From Streptomyces nymphaeiformis (GTDB lineage: Bacteria; Actinomycetota; Actinomycetes; Streptomycetales; Streptomycetaceae), in the NCBI RefSeq assembly GCF_014203895.1, contig NZ_JACHJY010000004.1, forward strand, positions 248,001 to 312,000: a stretch of DNA of 64,000 bases, in the 5' to 3' direction. Each line of letters opens with the position of its first letter. The first letter of the stretch is position 1. The notes under the pieces are model-generated. The model did not search any database. It worked only from the letters and a program-made list of their open reading frames with translations, and was not told the origin of the DNA. Below, piece after piece: positions 58,468-64,000 of the stretch. A program made the translations under genes and the position numbers.

Positions 58468-58513
58468 ACCCTCCCCCGAGCTCTCGGCTTCGCTCGAGCA
58501 GGGGAGACCCCCT
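58468..58513. repeat. Second dispersed repeat before cobN
   Basis: ACCCTCCCCCGAGCTCTCGG, CTTCGCTCGAGCAGGGG and AGACCCCC: an imperfect inverted repeat, again of a type seen repeatedly between Streptomyces genes. Together with the previous element it fills the 58381-58552 gap between convergent genes. Confidence 0.55.
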
Positions 58514-58552
58514 CGCCCTGCGGGACGATCGCCCACACGGCGGCACGCAGGC

Positions 58553-61500
58553 CTACTCCTCCCCCTCCAAGTCGCCCTCCGTCTCCAGGAAGACCTGGCG
58601 GAGGGCCGCCAGCGTGTCCGGGTCCGGCTTCTCCCACATGCCGCGCGACTCCGCTTCCAGGAGGCGTTCCGCGATGCCGTGGAGGGCCCAGGGGTTGGCC
58701 TCCTTGAGGAAGGCCTGGTTCGTCTCGTCGAGGACGTACTCCTGCGTGAGCTTGTCGTACATCCAGTCGGCGACGACACCGGTCGTCGCGTCGTACCCGA
58801 AGAGGTAGTCGACGGTCGCCGCCAGCTCGAACGCGCCCTTGTACCCGTGGCGCCGCATCGCCTCGATCCAGCGCGGGTTCACGACACGCGCCCGGAAGAC
58901 CCGGGAGGTCTCCTCGACGAGCGTGCGCGTGCGGACGGTCTCGGGGCGGGTGGAGTCGCCGATGTACGCCTCGGGAGCCGTGCCCGTGAGCGCGCGGACG
59001 GTCGCGACCATGCCGCCGTGGTACTGGAAGTAGTCGTCGGAGTCGGCGATGTCGTGCTCGCGCGTGTCCGTGTTCTTCGCGGCCACCGCGATCCGCTTGT
59101 ACGCGGTCTCCATCTCCTCCCGGGCCGGCCGGCCTTCGAGGCCACGGCCGTACGCGTACCCGCCCCACACCGTGTACACCTCGGCGAGGTCCGCGTCGGT
59201 GCGCCAGTCGCGCGAGTCGATCAGCTGGAGGATGCCCGCGCCGTACGTGCCGGGCCGCGAGCCGAAGATGCGGGTGGTGGCGCGCCGCTCGTCGCCGTGC
59301 TCGGCGAGGTCGGCCTGCGCGTGCGCGCGGACGTAGTTGTCGGAGGCCGGTTCGTCGAGGCCCGCGACGAGCCGTACGGCGTCGTCCAGGAGCCCGATGA
59401 CGTGCGGGAACGCGTCGCGGAAGAAGCCCGAGATGCGCAGCGTCACGTCGACGCGCGGGCGGCCGAGCTCGGCGAGCGGGATCGGCTCCAGGCCGTTCAC
59501 GCGGCGCGAGGCCTCGTCCCACAGCGGGCGGACGCCGAGCAGGGCGAGCGCCTCGGCGACGTCGTCGCCGGCGGTGCGCATCGCGCTCGTACCCCAGAGG
59601 GACAGGCCGACGGAGGTCGGCCACGAGCCGTTGTCCTCGCGGTAGCGCGTGAGCAGCGAGTCGGCGAGCGCCTGGCCCGTCTCCCAGGCGAGCCGGGACG
59701 GCACGGCCTTCGGGTCGACGGAGTAGAAGTTGCGGCCGGTCGGCAGGACGTTGACCAGGCCCCGGAGCGGGGAGCCGGACGGGCCGGCCGGGACGAAGCC
59801 GCCGTTCAGGGCGTGCACGGCGTGGGCCAGCTCGTCGGTGGTGGCGGCGAGCCGCGGCACGACCTGGAGGGCGGCGAAGGACAGCACCTCGCGGACCTCG
59901 GGGCCGTACGCGGCGGCGACCGTATCGATCGCGTCCACCGCCCAGTCGGCCGCCTCCATCGCCTCGACCAGCTGCCGCGCCTTCGCCTCCGCCTCGTCGG
60001 CGGTGGTGCGGGTCGCGGCCGACTCGTCCAGGCCGAGGGCCTCGCGCAGACCCGGCAGGGCCTGCGTGCCGCCCCAGATCTGGCGGGCGCGGAGGATGGA
60101 GAGGACCAGGTTGACGCGGGCCTCGCCGGTCGGCGCGCCGCCGAGGACGTGCAGGCCGTCGCGGATCTGGGCGTCCTTGACCTCGCACAGCCAGCCGTCG
60201 ACGTGCAGCAGGAAGTCGTCGAAGCCGTCGTCCTCCGGGCGCTCCTCCAGGCCGAGGTCGTGGTCGAGCTTCGCGGCCTGGATCAGGGTCCAGATCTGGG
60301 CGCGGATGGCCGGGAGCTTCGCCGGGTCCATCGAGCTGATCTGCGCGTACTCGTCGAGCAGCTGCTCCAGGCGCGCGATGTCGCCGTACGAGTCGGCGCG
60401 GGCCATCGGCGGCACGAGGTGGTCGACGAGGGTCGCGTGGACGCGGCGCTTGGCCTGGGTGCCCTCGCCCGGGTCGTTGACGAGGAACGGGTAGACCAGC
60501 GGGATGTCGCCGAGGGCCGCGTCGGGGCCGCAGGCGGCGGACAGGCCGGCGTTCTTGCCGGGCAGCCACTCCAGGTTGCCGTGCTTGCCGAGGTGGACCA
60601 TGGCGTCGGCGCCGAAGCCGCCGTCCTCGGCGCGGGCGGCGATCCAGCGGTAGGCGGCCAGGTAGTGGTGGGACGGCGGGAGATCGGGGTCGTGGTAGAT
60701 CGCGATCGGGTTCTCGCCGAAGCCGCGCGGCGGCTGGATGAGGACGAGGAGGTTCCCGCGGCGCAGGGCGGCGAGGACGATGTCGCCCTCCGGGTTCCGC
60801 GAACGGTCGAGGAACATCTCGCCGGGCGCCGGGCCCCAGTGCTCCTCCACCTGCTCGCGGAGCTCGGCGGGCAGGGTCGCGTACCAGCGCTTGTAGTCGG
60901 CGGCCGGGATGCGGACCGGGTTCTTCGCGAGCTGCTCCTCGGTCAGCCAGTCCTGGTCGTGGCCGCCGGCCTCGATGAGGGCGTAGATCAGCTCGTCGCC
61001 GTCGCCGGAGACCAGGCCCGGGAGCTCGGCCTCGGGCCCGAAGTCGTAGCCCTCGGCGATCAGGCGGCGCAGCAGCGCGACGGCGGAGGCCGGGGTGTCG
61101 AGGCCGACGGCGTTGCCGATGCGGGAGTGCTTCGTCGGGTACGCGGAGAGGACGAGCGCCAGCCTCTTCTCGGCGTTCGGGATGTGGCGGAGCCGGGCGT
61201 GTCGGACGGCGATCCCGGCGACGCGGGCCGCGCGCTCGGCGTCGGCGACGTACGCGGGCAGGCCGTCCTCGTCGATCTCCTTGAAGGAGAAGGGAACGGT
61301 GATGAGCCGGCCGTCGAACTCGGGCACGGCGACCTGGCTGGCGGCGTCCAGCGGGGAGAGGCCCTCGTCGTTCTCCTCCCACGCGGACCGCGAGCCGGTC
61401 AGGCACAGGGCCTGGAGGATCGGCACGTCGAGCGCGGCGAGCGCGCCCGCGTCCCAGGCCTCCTCGTCGCCGCCGGCCTGCGCCTCGGCGGGCTTGGTGC

Positions 61501-62155
61501 CACCGGCGGCGAGGACGGTCGTGACGATCGCGTCGGCCCCGCGCAGGACGGAGATCAGCTCGGCCTCGGGGGCGCGCAGGGACGCCACGTACAGCGGGAG
61601 GGCGCGGGCCCCGGCGTCCTCGATGGCGCCGCAGAGGGCGTCGACGAAGGCGGTGTTCCCGCTCATGTGGTGGGCGCGGTAGTAGAGCACGGCGACGGTC
61701 GGGCCGGTCCCGGTGGCCCTGGCCGTCCGCTCCAGGGGGCCCCAGGTGGGGGCGGCGGCCGGGGCGTCGAAGCCGTGGCCGGTGAGCAGGACGGTGTCGG
61801 AGAGGAAGCGGGCCAGGTGCTCCAGGTTGGCCGGGCCGCCGTGCGCCAGATAGGCGTGCGCCTCGGTGGCGACGCCGACGGGGACGGTGGAGGCCTCCAT
61901 GAGCTGGGCGTCGGGGGCCTGTTCGCCGCTGAGCACGACGACCGGCTTCCCGGCGGCGCGGATCGCGTCGAGGCCCTCCTGCCAGGAGCGGACGCCGCCG
62001 AGGAGCCGGACGACGACCAGGTCGGCGCCGTCGAGCAGCCCGGGGAGGTCGGCGAGGGGGAGGCGGGAGGGGTTGGCGAAGCGGTACTCCACCGGCCCCC
62101 CGGCCGCACGGGCGCTGAGCAGGTCGGTGTCGGAGTGCGACAGCAGCAGGAGCAT
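58553..62155 (-). CDS. cobN: Cobaltochelatase subunit CobN
   Basis: A 1200-aa protein, the normal size for the large subunit that binds hydrogenobyrinate a,c-diamide and inserts cobalt with CobS and CobT (aerobic cobalamin route). Landmarks: MLLLLSHSDTDLLSARAAGG at the start, VRLLGGVRSWQEGLDAIRAA, VHLGKHGNLEWLPGKNAGLS (the HGNLEWLPGK block), PTGRNFYSVDPKAVPSR and RVFRARVVNPRWIEAMRRHGYKGAFELAATVDY. GAGGAAGGG lies before the ATG. Controlled by the riboswitch at 62200-62335. Confidence 0.95.
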   Translation of the reverse strand: MLLLLSHSDTDLLSARAAGGPVEYRFANPSRLPLADLPGLLDGADLVVVRLLGGVRSWQEGLDAIRAAGKPVVVLSGEQAPDAQLMEASTVPVGVATEAHAYLAHGGPANLEHLARFLSDTVLLTGHGFDAPAAAPTWGPLERTARATGTGPTVAVLYYRAHHMSGNTAFVDALCGAIEDAGARALPLYVASLRAPEAELISVLRGADAIVTTVLAAGGTKPAEAQAGGDEEAWDAGALAALDVPILQALCLTGSRSAWEENDEGLSPLDAASQVAVPEFDGRLITVPFSFKEIDEDGLPAYVADAERAARVAGIAVRHARLRHIPNAEKRLALVLSAYPTKHSRIGNAVGLDTPASAVALLRRLIAEGYDFGPEAELPGLVSGDGDELIYALIEAGGHDQDWLTEEQLAKNPVRIPAADYKRWYATLPAELREQVEEHWGPAPGEMFLDRSRNPEGDIVLAALRRGNLLVLIQPPRGFGENPIAIYHDPDLPPSHHYLAAYRWIAARAEDGGFGADAMVHLGKHGNLEWLPGKNAGLSAACGPDAALGDIPLVYPFLVNDPGEGTQAKRRVHATLVDHLVPPMARADSYGDIARLEQLLDEYAQISSMDPAKLPAIRAQIWTLIQAAKLDHDLGLEERPEDDGFDDFLLHVDGWLCEVKDAQIRDGLHVLGGAPTGEARVNLVLSILRARQIWGGTQALPGLREALGLDESAATRTTADEAEAKARQLVEAMEAADWAVDAIDTVAAAYGPEVREVLSFAALQVVPRLAATTDELAHAVHALNGGFVPAGPSGSPLRGLVNVLPTGRNFYSVDPKAVPSRLAWETGQALADSLLTRYREDNGSWPTSVGLSLWGTSAMRTAGDDVAEALALLGVRPLWDEASRRVNGLEPIPLAELGRPRVDVTLRISGFFRDAFPHVIGLLDDAVRLVAGLDEPASDNYVRAHAQADLAEHGDERRATTRIFGSRPGTYGAGILQLIDSRDWRTDADLAEVYTVWGGYAYGRGLEGRPAREEMETAYKRIAVAAKNTDTREHDIADSDDYFQYHGGMVATVRALTGTAPEAYIGDSTRPETVRTRTLVEETSRVFRARVVNPRWIEAMRRHGYKGAFELAATVDYLFGYDATTGVVADWMYDKLTQEYVLDETNQAFLKEANPWALHGIAERLLEAESRGMWEKPDPDTLAALRQVFLETEGDLEGEE

Positions 62156-62199
62156 GGCGAGCTCAGGCCCTTCCTCGGGGTTGTCCGCGCCCCGGGTGG

Positions 62200-62335
62200 T
62201 CGTATGGACGGCGGGAGTTCCTGACTCACCCGTCCCCTCGCGGGTACGGGCTCACAGTGGCGGGACCGCGCCGGATTCTCACCGGGCTTCCTCCCCGGGG
62301 TCCTGGGACCCCATGCCGGTCTGCATCCTAGAACG
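62200..62335 (-). promoter_or_regulatory. Cobalamin riboswitch upstream of cobN
   Basis: On the minus strand the core reads GGAGGAAGCCCGGTGAGAAT, then CCGGCGCGGTCCCGCCACTG, TGA, then a B12 box GAGTCAGGAACTCCCGCC at about 62212-62229. Order and spacing match the adenosylcobalamin aptamer. It should shut off cobN when B12 is plentiful. End coordinates are approximate. Confidence 0.9.
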
Positions 62336-62365
62336 TGCCGCCGACCGGACCCAGGGAGCGAGGGC

Positions 62366-62418
62366 GTCGGCCGGATCACACCGGCCGGAGGGAGCGGGAG
62401 AGTCGGCCGGATCACACC
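62366..62418. repeat. Two 17-bp direct repeats before cobG
   Basis: GTCGGCCGGATCACACC at 62366-62382 and again at 62402-62418, 36 bp apart. Each half contains a GGCCGG-type palindrome. Possibly operators of cobG; no known consensus is recognised. Confidence 0.5.
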
Positions 62419-62456
62419 CGGTGGTCAGCCGGTTCCCCGTGGGTATGCTCGCCGCC

Positions 62457-63686
62457 ATGCCGCCCACCCCGCCCCCGACGCCCCGACCGGGCGAAGCTCG
62501 CATACGGGACCGTGGCGACGCCTGCCCCGGGGCGCTGCGCCTGCACCCCGCCGACGACGGTCGCCTGGCCCGACTGCGCCTGCCCGCCGGGTGTTTGACG
62601 GTCCGTCAGGTCGAGGTCCTGGCCCGGGCCGCCGAGACCCTGGGCGACGGGCGGATCAGCATCACCTCGCGCGGCAACGCGGAGCTGCGCGGCCTCGGCG
62701 AGGGCTGCGGGGCGGAACTGGCCGGCCTTCTGGCCGGGGCGGACCTCCTGCCCTCGCCCACCCACGAGCGCGTCCGCAACATCGTGGCCTCGCCCGGCGC
62801 GGGACTCGACGGACTCGGGTACGCGGACGTGCAGTTGTGGGCGCGCGCACTGGACACGGCGCTCTGCGCGGAGCCCCGGGCGGCGTCCCTTTCGGGACGG
62901 TTCCTGTTCCTCCTCGACGACGGGCGCGGGGACGTCGCCGGACTCGGCGGCGATGTGAGCTTGATCGCAGGACCGGAGGGGTCGGCTCTGCTGCGGCTCG
63001 GTTCGCACGCGTTCCGCCTCGCCGCCGCCGACGCCGTCCGGGCCGCCCTCACCGCCGCCCTCGCGTTCCTGGACGCCGCCGAGGCCGCCGGGAACGGGGC
63101 CTGGCGGCCCCGCGAACTGCCCGACGCGCACGTGCCCGACTGGGCCGGGGCCCTCGCGCGGTCCGGGATCACGGCGGAGCCCGTACCCGTACCGCCGCTT
63201 CCCGCGTCCCCGCCGCCCGCACCCGGCCCGCTCGGCGCGCACGCCCTGCACGTCCTCGCCCCGCTCGGCCGGCTGACGGCCGCCCAGCTGCGGGCCCTGG
63301 CCGACGGGGCCGGAGAGCTGCGGTTCACGCCCTGGCGGGGCGTGGTCGTCGTCGGCGCCGCCGCCGACCGGCTGCCCGGCCTGGAGACGCACGGCCTGGT
63401 CACCCGGCCCGACCTGCCCTCGGTCGGGGTCAGCGGCTGCACCGGGCGGCCCGGCTGCGCCAAGTCCCTCGCCGACGTACGGGCGGACGCCGGCCTCGTC
63501 CACCGCGGGGGCCTGCCCGTCCACTACTCCGGGTGCGAGCGCCGCTGCGGCCACCCGCACGGCACCTGGGTCGACGTCCTCGCCACCGGCGACGACACCT
63601 ATCTGGTGGACGGCGTCCCCACCCCCCGTACCTCCCTGCCCGAAGCAGTGACCACGGCCCGCAGCCTGCCGACCCACACGAGATGA
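62457..63686 (+). CDS. cobG: Precorrin-3B synthase
   Basis: A 409-aa protein of the nitrite/sulfite reductase ferredoxin-like fold: [48 protein letters not shown], and the Fe4S4 ligands in [15 protein letters not shown] and [13 protein letters not shown]. CobG hydroxylates precorrin-3A in aerobic B12 synthesis. The ATG 62457 is used; an ATG at 62445 in frame is also possible. It overlaps cobH by 4 bp. Confidence 0.9.
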   Translation: MPPTPPPTPRPGEARIRDRGDACPGALRLHPADDGRLARLRLPAGCLTVRQVEVLARAAETLGDGRISITSRGNAELRGLGEGCGAELAGLLAGADLLPSPTHERVRNIVASPGAGLDGLGYADVQLWARALDTALCAEPRAASLSGRFLFLLDDGRGDVAGLGGDVSLIAGPEGSALLRLGSHAFRLAAADAVRAALTAALAFLDAAEAAGNGAWRPRELPDAHVPDWAGALARSGITAEPVPVPPLPASPPPAPGPLGAHALHVLAPLGRLTAAQLRALADGAGELRFTPWRGVVVVGAAADRLPGLETHGLVTRPDLPSVGVSGCTGRPGCAKSLADVRADAGLVHRGGLPVHYSGCERRCGHPHGTWVDVLATGDDTYLVDGVPTPRTSLPEAVTTARSLPTHTR

Positions 63687-64000
63687 GCGAGAGCACCAGG
63701 ATGTTCGACTACGAGAAGGACGGGACGGAGATCTACCGCCGGTCCTTTGCCACGATCCGCGCCGAGGCGGACCTCGCGGGCCTGCCCGCCGACGTCGCCC
63801 AGGTGGCGGTCCGGATGATCCACGCCTGCGGCATGACCGACCTCGTGCAGGACATCGCGTACTCCCCCGGCGTCGTCGCGAGCGCCCGCGCCGCCCTCCA
63901 GGCCGGCGCGCCCATCCTCTGCGACGCGCAGATGGTCGCCAGCGGGGTCACCCGCAAGCGGCTGCCCGCCGACAACGAGGTCCTCTGCGCCCTCTCCGAC
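63683..64000 (+). CDS. cobH: Precorrin-8X methylmutase, start only
   Basis: The first 106 residues before the window ends: [60 protein letters not shown] (catalytic His in MIHACGM), [20 protein letters not shown]. CobH moves a methyl group from C-11 to C-12 to give hydrogenobyrinate. ATGA overlap with cobG shows an operon. Confidence 0.92.
   Translation, partial: MSESTRMFDYEKDGTEIYRRSFATIRAEADLAGLPADVAQVAVRMIHACGMTDLVQDIAYSPGVVASARAALQAGAPILCDAQMVASGVTRKRLPADNEVLCALSD

Noticed and set aside
58460..62224. A 1254-aa open frame on the plus strand opposite cobN
   Set aside because: High-GC third positions create long antisense frames. Its composition is low-complexity Gly/Arg/Val, it has no domain, and cobN on the other strand is certain.

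Overview
The window is high-GC, gene-dense DNA with GTG and TTG starts and many ATGA or GTGA stop/start overlaps. Several of its gene families are best known from Streptomyces: DUF5994, SCO5918-type, DUF6243, MAB_1171c-type, the hsp18/RheA pair and XRE/DUF5753. I read it as Streptomyces chromosome. This is recognition from sequence, not a database match.

Region 1 (1-2516) looks like core: a Yip1 membrane protein, a phosphoribosyltransferase, dCTP deaminase, a small zinc protein and an intact tRNA-Gly(CCC) with its promoter and terminator.

Region 2 (about 2.5-21.1 kb) looks like an accretion zone behind that tRNA. The 3' half of tRNA-Gly plus its terminator hairpin recurs at 4142, 10870 and 21016. 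Each copy is preceded by the same 131-bp arm (4011, 10739, 20885), which marks serial integration or tandem duplication at this tRNA. No integrase gene remains. Between the copies lie an M23 peptidase, an HTTM/DUF5819 pair, an ice-binding-like secreted protein, an orphan XRE/DUF5753 regulator, an IS5-family insertion sequence, and several broken genes (serine hydrolase, alpha/beta hydrolase).

Region 3 (about 12.8-31.5 kb, overlapping region 2) is a stress-type neighbourhood. A divergent module occurs three times in different states of decay: DUF5994 long form, PRC-barrel and small membrane protein on one side; DUF5994 short form, 69-aa membrane protein, 88-aa protein and 90-aa protein on the other. 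It is mixed with a SpoIIE-type phosphatase, a STAS protein, a cold-shock protein, a wrecked DEAD-box helicase, a MerR-type regulator, and the hsp18/RheA pair with two clear operators, followed by DUF2267 genes and a defective ABC ATPase.

Region 4 (31.5-47.2 kb) holds mixed accessory genes: GNAT, DUF4287, DUF998, two adjacent RNHCP proteins, a patatin-like lipase, an XRE/ImmA-IrrE/MAB_1171c/PAP2-like operon, a CGNR regulator divergent from an arginase-family gene around a perfect 12-bp inverted repeat, DUF1801 and VOC proteins, glutamate decarboxylase, a methyltransferase and two degraded genes.

Region 5 (47.5-58.5 kb) carries a three-gene coupled transport operon (GadC-like antiporter, 145-aa protein, ThrE-type exporter), a large membrane protein, a D-2-hydroxyacid dehydrogenase, a YtrA-type GntR/DUF1648 pair, an alpha/beta hydrolase, a MarR/DoxX divergent pair and an ABC-F protein followed by dispersed palindromic repeats.

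Region 6 (58.5-64 kb) is cobalamin synthesis: cobN behind a cobalamin riboswitch on one strand, and cobG with the start of cobH on the other.
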